Positions 16,540-24,352 of a stretch of DNA of 64,000 nucleotides are shown here, piece after piece. The stretch's first letter is position 1; each line of letters begins with the position of its first letter. A program made the position numbers and the translations under genes. Under the pieces are notes generated by a model. That model did not search any database, was not told the DNA's origin, and was given only the letters and a program-made list of their open reading frames with translations. The stretch covers positions 62,001-126,000 of the forward strand of contig NZ_DFBS01000036.1 of the NCBI RefSeq assembly GCF_002366715.1. Direction: 5' to 3'. This stretch comes from Halomonas sp. UBA3074. Its GTDB lineage: Bacteria > Pseudomonadota > Gammaproteobacteria > Pseudomonadales > Halomonadaceae.

Positions 16540-17460
16540 CTACAGAACGCCAGACTCGCGTAACAGCGGCCGCAAGCGAGCGATTGCCTGGGGTAAGTCA
16601 TCACCCAGAAGGTGCACCGGGCCATCGCGCAGGTCGGCTTCACGCAGGCGAGCTACTTCACCACACACGCCAATAGGTACATTGAGCGACTCCGCCGCTT
16701 TAGGCAGTGCTTGGTGAATATAGCGATCGCTTTCCCGCTGTCCGCTAGAAAGCAGCACCATGGACGAGTGCAGGCGCGCCACTGCTTGCGGGAGATCCTC
16801 AAGGGGCAGCGAGTGATCGAGCATCTGTACTCGGTAGCCTTGCTCGCTCGCCATCAGCGCTGACATCAACACCCATAGGGGGCCTGGGTCATCGGGCATG
16901 GCATTGAGCAAAATCAGCGGACCACGGGTAGCTTGGTTGGCGTAATGCAGCCGAATGCCCACCTGGCTGCGCAAAAACGCCTCCAGAGTGCGTCGTACTA
17001 AATGATCGGTCTGAAGGGCCCACTTCGCCTCTAAGCTTAAAATGACCGGCTGCCACAGCTCATTGATAGCGATACTCAATGGATAGATCGCCAAGCTCTG
17101 ATGATAAAACGCCTCTAGCTTAGGCAGATCGAGTGCTTCGATGATGGCTTGTAACTGTTGGCGCTGACTGGCCCAATCGCCGGCATCAGGCGTCGGTGTC
17201 TCAATTGTTTCTGGCTGGTCAAGCAAGTCAGCGACTTGACTGACCGGCACACCACGATTGAGCCACTGCAAAATGCGTTCAATGCGAGTGATGTCATCCT
17301 GGGCGTAAAGCCGATGGCCTTTTGGGGTGCGCTGAGGTCGAATTAACCCATAGCGCCGTTCCCACGCACGCAGTGTGACCGAGTTGACGCCCGTTAAGCG
17401 AGACACTTCGCGTATTGGATAGAGAGGCGTATCGGGGGGATGGGTCGCCTTGAGACTCAT
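16540..17460 (-). CDS. MerR-family regulator with B12-binding-like C-terminal domain (LitR/CarH-like, degenerate sensor)
   Basis: 306 residues. The MerR winged helix is at about 14-82 (YPIREVSRLTGVNSVTLRAW, then ERRYGLIRPQRTPKGHRLY). A helical bundle (about 98-175) and a Rossmann-like C-terminal domain (about 178-300) follow, the layout of B12-dependent photoreceptors LitR/CarH and of MlrA. In light-sensing members the bundle has Wx9EH and the cobalamin domain has ExxDxHxxG. Here these regions read WALQTDH (147-153) and PDDPGPLW (189-196), with no axial histidine. It may not bind adenosylcobalamin in the usual way. It probably controls its own operon and the two-way promoter at 18890-18921. 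ATG 17460 is chosen by family length; its ribosome site is weak. Confidence 0.85.
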   Translation of the reverse strand: MSLKATHPPDTPLYPIREVSRLTGVNSVTLRAWERRYGLIRPQRTPKGHRLYAQDDITRIERILQWLNRGVPVSQVADLLDQPETIETPTPDAGDWASQRQQLQAIIEALDLPKLEAFYHQSLAIYPLSIAINELWQPVILSLEAKWALQTDHLVRRTLEAFLRSQVGIRLHYANQATRGPLILLNAMPDDPGPLWVLMSALMASEQGYRVQMLDHSLPLEDLPQAVARLHSSMVLLSSGQRESDRYIHQALPKAAESLNVPIGVCGEVARLREADLRDGPVHLLGDDLPQAIARLRPLLRESGVL

Positions 17461-17761
17461 GGGCGCCTGTACCTCTTGGTTGACAGCAGCACGGCGCTGC
17501 AGTGGCCTGTCAGTGTTCGCCGTGGCGAAGGTGAAACTTGTTCCATGTAAAGGTTGCCTAATCAAAGATCTGAACAGTGGAAAACCGCGGATCGACGCTG
17601 GTGCTCGGCCATACGAGGTTGAAAACAGCCAAGTCTAGCCTGCACGCATTACCTAAACCTGAGGCTTCCTAGGGCGTTACTGTATGCTCATTTGTACAAC
17701 TTGTCGCTATTCGGTACAACCTTTATAAGAAGGCTTCTTAGCTAGTAAAGTATTGTAACGG
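17461..17761. other. Long upstream region of the MerR gene
   Basis: 301 bases without a gene between the MerR gene and the stop of the renalase-like gene. It holds the TTGTAC/GTACAA repeats at 17691-17720, which define the probable merR promoter and operator. From there to the merR ATG is a 230-base untranslated leader in which I see no further gene or terminator. Confidence 0.5.
17691..17719 (-). promoter_or_regulatory. Probable promoter/operator of the MerR-phrB array
   Basis: On the minus strand, TTGTAC (17719-17714), 17 bases, then TACAAA (17696-17691). The plus strand carries the mirror arrangement beginning TTGTACAA at 17692-17699, so the site is an inverted repeat. The same TTGTA/TACAA words build the two-way promoter at 18890-18921, suggesting one shared regulator. 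Confidence 0.6.
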
Positions 17762-18811
17762 TTAGACCGACCGGCCTATTAGTGCTTCACCCAAGCGGTG
17801 GCCCGATAGCCAAGCATCTTCTACACGCCCGCCACGAAAGCTGTCACCGCATAGGGCCAATCCGCTTTCACTGTATAAGTATTCATGCCCATACGAGCTC
17901 GCTGGCTGCGCATAACGCCACCGATGTGCGCCGATCTCAATGGGTGTAGGCAGTGGGGATGTGGTCGGGTAAAGACTTTGCAGGGCGGCCAGCAGTTGGT
18001 GAGCCACTTGGTCGGCCGGTTGCTCTAAGTGCGCTTCGCTCCAGTCAAGCTGCGCCAGCAGGCTCAGGCTTTCCATCTGTTCACGGCGCCCCGGCTTGGT
18101 TTGATTACGCGACACAATGTGCAGCGCTGGGTGAGCTACCCGCGCCATCTGCCAATCAGGCGCTACCCCCACTATTGACGGCAGAGGGTCAGCAAACATC
18201 GCCCATCCTGCCCAGCAGGCGCGCTGCTCTCCTGCTTGACATGCCGCTCCCAATTCGGCGTCCCAATCGGCCAGCAAAGCATGAGCCTGTGGCGCAGGCG
18301 TGCTGATAATAACCTGTTCAAAGGGGCCGTATGTTGTCTGGCTAGCGTCTATCAACTGCCAGCCTTTGGCGGTCACGTTAAGCGCTGTAATACGCGTGTC
18401 GGTATGTAGCTCAGTATTCGGCTGGCCCGTTAACACATCGGCCATGTAGCGCGTCAAGGCGCTCATTCTCGGTGCGCCGGTATAGCGCGTTCGATGATCG
18501 TCGTGCGCCTGCCAGCCACTTGAGCTAGCCTGATAAGTACGTTTAGGCCAAAGCGCTATGCAGCCCGCAACAAGCCATTCATCGACGGCACGTTGAAAAT
18601 CGGCATCGCGAGCGGTGAATGCCTGGGCGCCTAAATCGAGAGCGGCGCTCGGCCTGCGTTTACTCGACATGCGCCCACCAGGGCCGCGAGCCTTATCAAA
18701 GAGTGTGACGCTGGCGCCGCTACTGGCGAGTACGTTTGCACAGGCAAGCCCTGACATGCCTGCCCCGATGATAGCGACCCTGTCTGTCGCCTTTAACGGC
18801 AGTGTAGCCAT
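17762..18811 (-). CDS. Renalase-like FAD/NAD(P)-binding oxidoreductase
   Basis: 349-residue flavoprotein with the N-terminal loop VAIIGAGMSGLACANVLA (about 12-29) and the acidic ribose ligand in LFDKARGPGGRMSSKR, a signature of the renalase-like subgroup of FAD amine oxidases. The C-terminal FAD motif ALCGDSFRGGRVEDAWLSG is intact. Bacterial renalases oxidise isomeric dihydronicotinamides; whether this one does is unproven. ATG 18811 has GAGGAAT upstream. It is transcribed from the two-way MerR-type promoter and is divergent from the epimerase gene. No terminator T-run is visible at its end, and the merR operator begins about 40 bases downstream. Confidence 0.85.
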   Translation of the reverse strand: MATLPLKATDRVAIIGAGMSGLACANVLASSGASVTLFDKARGPGGRMSSKRRPSAALDLGAQAFTARDADFQRAVDEWLVAGCIALWPKRTYQASSSGWQAHDDHRTRYTGAPRMSALTRYMADVLTGQPNTELHTDTRITALNVTAKGWQLIDASQTTYGPFEQVIISTPAPQAHALLADWDAELGAACQAGEQRACWAGWAMFADPLPSIVGVAPDWQMARVAHPALHIVSRNQTKPGRREQMESLSLLAQLDWSEAHLEQPADQVAHQLLAALQSLYPTTSPLPTPIEIGAHRWRYAQPASSYGHEYLYSESGLALCGDSFRGGRVEDAWLSGHRLGEALIGRSV

Positions 18812-18889
18812 GGATTCCTCGCGGCGTTTGAAAGGCGCTCAAAAAAAGCACGTCATTTAAAAGCGTTTAAATAACTGAATTGGAAACCT

Positions 18890-18920
18890 ATTGTAGCATT
18901 GTTGTATAAATATCGTACAA
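18890..18920 (-). promoter_or_regulatory. MerR-type promoter (19-base spacer) for the renalase-like gene
   Basis: On the minus strand, TTGTAC (18920-18915), 19 bases, then TACAAT (18895-18890). The over-long 19-base spacer is the hallmark of promoters remodelled by MerR-family activators. The regulator encoded at 16540-17460 is the obvious candidate. Confidence 0.65.
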
Positions 18921-18921
18921 T
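18891..18921 (+). promoter_or_regulatory. MerR-type promoter (19-base spacer) for the epimerase gene
   Basis: On the plus strand, TTGTAG (18891-18896), 19 bases, then TACAAT (18916-18921), almost exactly superimposed on the minus-strand promoter. The pair forms a near-symmetric element that could fire both ways. Confidence 0.65.
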
Positions 18922-18985
18922 TTAGTTGCCGATTGATTCATTCGCCAAGCTGACACCTAACGGTGACACCAACAGGAGCAATTGC

Positions 18986-19888
18986 ATGCGCGTATTAGTG
19001 ACCGGAGGCAGTGGGTTTGTCGGCCAGCGGCTTTGCCAGCAACTGATAGAGCAGGGCCACGAGGTGCAGGTGGTTTCTCGCCGCCCGCATCAAGTGCGTG
19101 ATCGCTTGCCTAGCGAGTGCGATATTCGTGATAGCGCCCAGGCGTTTATCGAGTCGCCGCCGGACGCATTGATTAATCTGGCGGGTGAGCCCATTGCTGC
19201 CAAGCGCTGGAGCGATGAACAGAAAGCCAAGCTGATTAACTCGCGCGTGGCGGCGACCGAGCAGCTGGTGGCGTTATGCGAACAGTTAAGCGCTAACGGG
19301 CAGCCGTTGCCAAAGGTGATGGTCTCCGGTTCAGCGATGGGTTACTACGGCGATCAGGGAAAACGCGTGGTGACCGAAGAGACGATGCCTAACGATGAGT
19401 TCGCCTATCGGTTGTGTAAACAGTGGGAGGCTGCAGCTCAGCCGATTGAGGCCCTGGGAGTGCGGTTGGCAATTCTGCGAACGGGGTTAGTGTTAGCGGC
19501 GGGTGGCGGCACCCTACAGAAAATGCTGCCGCCGTTTAAGCTTGGATTAGGCGGCCGTTTTGGCAGCGGTGAGCAGTTTATGCCTTGGATTCACCGCGAC
19601 GACTTGGTCGCGGCAATTCTATTTCTCGTTAATCACGAGACCTTGAGTGGCCCCTTCAACGGCAGTGCACCTCACCCGGTGACCAATGCGACCTTTACTA
19701 AAACCCTGGCCAAACACCTCAACCGACCGGCCATTTTTCCGGTGCCCGCCTTTGCCTTGAAAGCAGGGCTTGGGGAAATGTCGCGGCTGTTGCTGACCGG
19801 GGCCGATATGCGCCCTGCGCGCCTTGAGGCGGCGGGATTTACCTTTCTCTATCCCACCCTGGACAAGGCGCTGGAGGCGATTGTTTAA
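18986..19888 (+). CDS. TIGR01777 family NAD(P)-dependent epimerase (YfcH/SulA-like)
   Basis: 300-residue extended-SDR protein with the nucleotide loop VLVTGGSGFVGQRL at about 4-17, ALINLAGEPIAAKRWSDEQK near 65-84 (typical of the TIGR01777/YfcH family), and a C-terminal DUF1731-like segment ending MRPARLEAAGFTFLYP. The reaction is not established. ATG 18986 has CAGGAG at 18973-18978. It is driven by the two-way MerR-type promoter. Genes of this family recur with photolyase and MerR genes in light- or oxidative-stress loci of gammaproteobacteria. It converges on rapA with only three bases between stop codons. Confidence 0.88.
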   Translation: MRVLVTGGSGFVGQRLCQQLIEQGHEVQVVSRRPHQVRDRLPSECDIRDSAQAFIESPPDALINLAGEPIAAKRWSDEQKAKLINSRVAATEQLVALCEQLSANGQPLPKVMVSGSAMGYYGDQGKRVVTEETMPNDEFAYRLCKQWEAAAQPIEALGVRLAILRTGLVLAAGGGTLQKMLPPFKLGLGGRFGSGEQFMPWIHRDDLVAAILFLVNHETLSGPFNGSAPHPVTNATFTKTLAKHLNRPAIFPVPAFALKAGLGEMSRLLLTGADMRPARLEAAGFTFLYPTLDKALEAIV

Positions 19889-19891
19889 CGC

Positions 19892-22837
19892 TTAACGGTC
19901 AGCGTCGACGGTGATGATCACCCGCACGGAATCCAGCCGCAGGCGGGTGTTCTCAATGGCGTCGCTAAGCGCTTTACGCTCATCTTTCAGGGCGTCGATT
20001 TCGGCGCTACGCACCGCCGGGTTGTGTTCGGCCAGCGCGGTCAAACGGGCAATTTCGGCATCCAACTGCGTACGCATGCGGGCCTCGGCGTTCTCCACGA
20101 TGCTGGGCAGCTGGCGCTCGGCTTCGCCTTCACCCTGGGTTAGCAGCCCGCGTAACTGATCATGGCGGCTTTTGATCAAGTCCCGCGCCAGGGATTTATT
20201 GACCTTCTGTAGGTTTTTACCCAGGCCAGTAAAGGAGATTTTGCTGGTCAGGTTGGCACCCGACTCATCCAGCAGCAGACGCACGGCGGTGGGCGGCAAG
20301 AAGCGGTTCAGGTGCAGCTTCTTGGGCGCCGGGCAGTGGGTGCGAAACACCAGTTCGGCCATTAATCGGCCGGCGGGAATGGCGTCATGCCGAAGCAGCG
20401 CCAGCGCCGAATTGCCCATGGTGCCATCCAGCACCCGGCCCATCATTTCCCGTAGCAGCGGATGCTCCCAGGAGAGTCGCTGCACATCGTCACGGGCCAA
20501 CGCCTGAGTGCGGCTGTAGGTGGCGGTAAAGCCCTCTTCGCCTTTGACCAGACCCGGCAGGCCATCCAGCATATGTTGGCTGGGCTGCAGGTGCATTAAA
20601 CCCTTGCCGATCTCCTGGCTATCGACGCCGAAAATATCCAGCGCCCGCTCAAGGTAGCGAGGCAAGGCGGCGTCGTCATCTAATTCGCGCACCGCGTCGA
20701 TCACCTGCTGGGCACGCGCAGGGCGGCAGGCGTTAAGCTCCAGCAGCCGGTTGCGGCCCGCATCGTGCTCCGCCAATTTGGCGCTAAACATGGCGCGGGT
20801 TTCGGTGATGATCTCGTCAAGCGCCTCATCATCCAGCAGCGCGTCGGCCAGGGCGTCACCAAACGCATCAAACAAGTCGTTGCCGACCCCATGCGGGGCG
20901 CTGAACGCATCCATGCCTTCGTGGTACCAGCGCAGTAGACGCTCGCCGGGGCTGCCTTCAAAGGTCGGAATATGTAGCTCGATGGCGTGGCGTTGACCGA
21001 TGCGATCCAGGCGGCCAATGCGTTGCTCGAGCTGATCTGGGTGCTGGGGCATATCGAACATGACCAGGTGACGGCAGAACTGGAAGTTGCGCCCCTCAGA
21101 GCCAATTTCTGAGCAGACCAATACCTGTACGCCCTCCTCCTCATCGGCAAACGCCGCTGCTGCACGGTCACGCTCTATCAGGGAGAGGTCTTCGTGGAAG
21201 ACCGGCGCATGATAGCCGCCCAGCACCCGTAGCCCCTCGGCAAGGCCTTCGGCGGTTTCCCGGTGGTGGGCAATGACCAGCACTTTTTCGTTGGCGAAGC
21301 CGCTCTCGCTGTCGTCGCTGAGCTTTTCCAGCAGCCAGTTGACGCGCGGGTCGATGTGCCACCAGTCTTCACCGTTGAGCGGGTCATTGCTGAGCTCGCG
21401 GTAGGCCGCGTCGGGGTAGATCAGCACGTCGGGGTGATCCATGCCGGTTTCGATCAACAGCTCATCGAGATAATCATCGTCGCGCTCGAGACGGCGTACA
21501 ACGCGACGATAAGCCGAAGGCAGTGCTAGCGGCGCTAAGTTGAGGCGACGTTCTGGGAAGCCACCTACATGACGGCGGCTATTGCGGAACATCACCCGCC
21601 CCGTACCGTGGCGATCCAGCAGCGCTTCGCTGAGCTGGGCGCGAGCAGCGTCCTGCTGTGCAGTGCTTGCCTCTGGGTTGCACAGCGTGTCGAGCAGCGC
21701 CTGGCTATCGCGGTCATCCGCGACCGCTGAGACGGCAGTACGGGCGCTCGAATCGTCAGGCAGAGCCGCTAAGGCATCAATGGCGCGGGCTACTTCGGTG
21801 TAGTGGCTCTCTTCGGCTTTGAAGCGTTCCAGGTCGTGATAGCGCTCACCATCCAACAGCCGCAAGCGGGCAAAGTGGCTCTTGATGCCCATCTGTTCGG
21901 GGGTGGCAGTGAGCAGCAGCAAGCCGGGGATTAGCGCCGAAAGCTGTTCGACGCAGCGATAGCCGGGGCCGCTGCCTTCTTCGCTCCAGTCGAGGTGGTG
22001 CGCTTCATCGACGATTAGCAGGTCGAACTGGCTGGCCAGCGCCTGCTCTTGGCGCTGCGGGTTGGCAAATAGCCAGCCTTGGCTGGCCAGTACCAGTTGG
22101 GCGCTTTCAAAAGGGTTTTCGCTGCCGTGAGCCTGGCTCTGGGTCTCGTCTAATAGCGAGACGTTGAGTGAGAAGCGGCGCAGTAGCTCGACCAGCCACT
22201 GGTGCGTGAGGCTATCGGGCACCAGAATCAGCGCGCGCTCAACGCGGCCATTGAGCAGTAGGCGGTGCAGAATCAAGCCCGCTTCGATGGTTTTGCCCAG
22301 GCCCACTTCATCCGCCAGCAGTACGCGGGGGGCATGGCGGTTGGCGACTTCATTGGCGATATAGAGCTGATGAGGAATCAGATCGATGCGCGGCCCGGAA
22401 AAGCCCAGCGCGCTGTGCTGCTCGATACGCTGATAGTGATGCAGGGTACGAAAACGCAAATCAAACCAGTCGTTGCGATCGACCTGGCCAGTCAGCAGCC
22501 GGTCGCGCGCTTGATCGAACTGCATGGTGTCAGCGAGCTTGGCTTCGGGCAGCTCGCGCAGGTTGCCTTCCTTGTCTTCACCGATATAGGTGATCAGGCC
22601 GTGGGTCTCTTTGCTGTCATCGACCACCATCTGCCAGCCATCGGCGGAGATGACACGGTCGCCGCTGCCAAACATGACGCGGGTCAGCGGGGCCTGGCGG
22701 GTATTGTAAGTACGGGTTTCCTGACTGGCACTGAACAAAATGGTAACGCTACGGGCGTCGCAGTTAAGCACGGTGCCGAGCCCAAGCTCAGCTTCACCGT
22801 CGCTAATCCAGCGTTGGCCGGGAGAAAAATCGCTCAT
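19892..22837 (-). CDS. rapA: RNA polymerase-associated ATPase RapA (HepA)
   Basis: SWI2/SNF2-type ATPase that binds RNA polymerase and helps recycle it after transcription. 981 residues, close to E. coli RapA (968). N-terminal beta-barrel (Tudor-like) modules open with SPGQRWISDGEAELGLGTV. The ATPase motor shows motif I DEVGLGKTIEAGLILH (about 176-191), the DEAH box (about 278-281), LLTATPEQMG, and motif VI RIGRLDRIGQ. A long C-terminal RapA-specific domain follows, with a coiled-coil end. ATG 22837 has GAGG upstream. Single gene, with its own transcription unit by position. Confidence 0.96.
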   Translation of the reverse strand: MSDFSPGQRWISDGEAELGLGTVLNCDARSVTILFSASQETRTYNTRQAPLTRVMFGSGDRVISADGWQMVVDDSKETHGLITYIGEDKEGNLRELPEAKLADTMQFDQARDRLLTGQVDRNDWFDLRFRTLHHYQRIEQHSALGFSGPRIDLIPHQLYIANEVANRHAPRVLLADEVGLGKTIEAGLILHRLLLNGRVERALILVPDSLTHQWLVELLRRFSLNVSLLDETQSQAHGSENPFESAQLVLASQGWLFANPQRQEQALASQFDLLIVDEAHHLDWSEEGSGPGYRCVEQLSALIPGLLLLTATPEQMGIKSHFARLRLLDGERYHDLERFKAEESHYTEVARAIDALAALPDDSSARTAVSAVADDRDSQALLDTLCNPEASTAQQDAARAQLSEALLDRHGTGRVMFRNSRRHVGGFPERRLNLAPLALPSAYRRVVRRLERDDDYLDELLIETGMDHPDVLIYPDAAYRELSNDPLNGEDWWHIDPRVNWLLEKLSDDSESGFANEKVLVIAHHRETAEGLAEGLRVLGGYHAPVFHEDLSLIERDRAAAAFADEEEGVQVLVCSEIGSEGRNFQFCRHLVMFDMPQHPDQLEQRIGRLDRIGQRHAIELHIPTFEGSPGERLLRWYHEGMDAFSAPHGVGNDLFDAFGDALADALLDDEALDEIITETRAMFSAKLAEHDAGRNRLLELNACRPARAQQVIDAVRELDDDAALPRYLERALDIFGVDSQEIGKGLMHLQPSQHMLDGLPGLVKGEEGFTATYSRTQALARDDVQRLSWEHPLLREMMGRVLDGTMGNSALALLRHDAIPAGRLMAELVFRTHCPAPKKLHLNRFLPPTAVRLLLDESGANLTSKISFTGLGKNLQKVNKSLARDLIKSRHDQLRGLLTQGEGEAERQLPSIVENAEARMRTQLDAEIARLTALAEHNPAVRSAEIDALKDERKALSDAIENTRLRLDSVRVIITVDADR

Positions 22838-22870
22838 GATGCCTCGGAGGAGTCTGCAAAACGGGTCGTC

Positions 22871-22897
22871 TGCCGCCGGAGGGGAGCGCCGGCGGCA
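22871..22897. other. GC-rich hairpin upstream of rapA
   Basis: TGCCGCCGG (22871-22879) pairs perfectly with CCGGCGGCA (22889-22897). There is no T-run, so it is at best a weak terminator for the thioredoxin gene or a hairpin in the rapA leader. Confidence 0.4.
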
Positions 22898-22950
22898 ACA
22901 GGGCGGGGGATTCTAACGCAAAGCAGCGAGGGGATTAAGGTGTATCGGCA

Positions 22951-23754
22951 TCAATCTTTTAGCCAGCGGTCGAGATGGGCGCGGGTCAGCTCGCCCACGT
23001 GTACATCCAGCGTATTGCCCTGTTCATCAAATAGTACCGTGGTAGGTAGCCCTGGCGCTTCAAATAGGGCCATCAGCTGTTGGCTGGGGTCGCGCAGCGC
23101 ATAGCGAAACTCAAGCTGCTGTTCATCCAAATAGCGCACCATGGGCAGCAGGTCTTCGCCCTGGTTAACCACCACCACGCTCACGCCCTCGCGCTGGGCG
23201 GCCTCCTCGAGCAGCGGCATTTCGCGTAGGCAGGGGGGGCACCAGGTCGCCCACAGGTTGACGATAATCAGATCGCCGCTGTCGGTCAGCGACGGCAGCG
23301 CTACCGGATTGCCGTCGATGTCTTCCAAGGTGACCGCTGGCAGGGAGTCAGTGGCAAAGTCGTTGCCCAAGGGGGCCAGGGTGACCAGCACCAACCACAG
23401 GCTGGACGTCGCGACCAGCATGGCCATTGCACCGCCCATGGCTAACAGGCGTGCACGTAGCGTCCAGGCTGTCCATATTAACCCGGCGACCATGCCCCAA
23501 AGGCCGTGGTAGCCAGGTTGCCAGACCTTTAACGCCTCCCATGGCGCAGCACTATAGCTTTCCCAATGGAGCAGGACATAGCCCACCCTAGCGCCAATCA
23601 GCCAAGCAATGATAAGGCCGGTAAACCAGCGCTGCTGATCACGCCGGGGGAGCCCCAGCAGCCATCGCGCGCAGAGTAGCAGCAACAGGGCACAGCCAAT
23701 GGCATAGAGACGTGGTAGCGAAATCAGTAGCGGACCGAGAGCAATGGCGTTCAT
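22951..23754 (-). CDS. Lgt-like membrane domain fused to a TlpA-type thioredoxin
   Basis: 267 residues. The first ~130 form about four membrane helices and resemble the N-terminal part of prolipoprotein diacylglyceryl transferase: ISLPRLYAIG, then GARVGYVLLHWESY and LKVWQPGYHGLWG (about 55-87). The Lgt catalytic regions are missing. From about 137 there is a periplasm-facing thioredoxin domain with C172 and C175 in NLWATWCPPCLREMP and cis-proline in APGLPTTVLF. It should act as a membrane-anchored disulfide reductase. ATG 23754 is preferred over a longer frame; the ribosome site is weak. It is divergent from the small membrane protein gene. The partner reductase or substrate is not evident nearby. 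Confidence 0.82.
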   Translation of the reverse strand: MNAIALGPLLISLPRLYAIGCALLLLLCARWLLGLPRRDQQRWFTGLIIAWLIGARVGYVLLHWESYSAAPWEALKVWQPGYHGLWGMVAGLIWTAWTLRARLLAMGGAMAMLVATSSLWLVLVTLAPLGNDFATDSLPAVTLEDIDGNPVALPSLTDSGDLIIVNLWATWCPPCLREMPLLEEAAQREGVSVVVVNQGEDLLPMVRYLDEQQLEFRYALRDPSQQLMALFEAPGLPTTVLFDEQGNTLDVHVGELTRAHLDRWLKD

Positions 23755-23819
23755 GATTTTCTCGTGAAACAGGTACACTGGCAGACCATACCATGCGAGC
23801 TGCAAATTACGGAGACGTT

Positions 23820-24068
23820 ATGCCCCCACCCGCGTTTGATAGGCTGCGCGCGCTTGCCATTGCTTCCCAGGCGATTGGTTTAACGCTGGTCATTGGCTTG
23901 GAAACCGTCATGGGGAATGCCGCCCGCCCCTGGCAAGGGGTCGTGCTGGGCGGCATGCTGGTCGCCGCGCTCTCGATTGCGTTGGTGCGCCTTTACCGAC
24001 GCAATCTTGCCCGCAAGCGTTGGGCCGAGCGTGTCGCTGACAGCGACCATGACCATCGTGATGACTAG
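23820..24068 (+). CDS. Small two-helix membrane protein of unknown function
   Basis: 82 residues. Two hydrophobic stretches (about 12-31, AIASQAIGLTLVIG, and 41-57, GVVLGGMLVAALSIALV) are followed by a strongly basic segment RRNLARKRWAER and an acidic/histidine tail ADSDHDHRDD. ATG 23820 has GGAGA upstream, nine bases away. I do not recognise a family. It is divergent from the Lgt-like/thioredoxin gene, 65 bases away. The basic stretch after the second helix suggests that both ends face the cytoplasm. Confidence 0.6.
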   Translation: MPPPAFDRLRALAIASQAIGLTLVIGLETVMGNAARPWQGVVLGGMLVAALSIALVRLYRRNLARKRWAERVADSDHDHRDD

Positions 24069-24352
24069 CCTGATCGTTGGTGTTAGTGGTTCGCTTTGCC
24101 AACGCTGAAAGGGTGCGGGATAAGGGGCATTAATCACTGAAGACGACATTTTTTTGGCGCCATTTCAACGCCCGATTCAACCATCAGCTCAAGGTTGAGC
24201 GCTGGTTATCGACCCTTTGGCGAAGTAGCGTTAGAAGCCGACGCTTGTGTTTTTGGCGTTCCGGTTCCAGATTAATAGCAGCCTTAACGCATATACGCTG
24301 AGGCACACAAAAAATTGAACAAATTTTTAAGAGACTGGGAGCGACCAATAAC

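Noticed and set aside
22265..23104. A 279-codon plus-strand frame opposite rapA and the thioredoxin gene
   Set aside because: It spans two convincing minus-strand genes and has no homology that I recognise.
24308..24328. AT-rich inverted repeat AAAAATT-GAAC-AAATTTTT before the binding protein gene
   Set aside because: Low-complexity A/T symmetry without GC stem. It could arise by chance, and no consensus promoter or terminator is formed.
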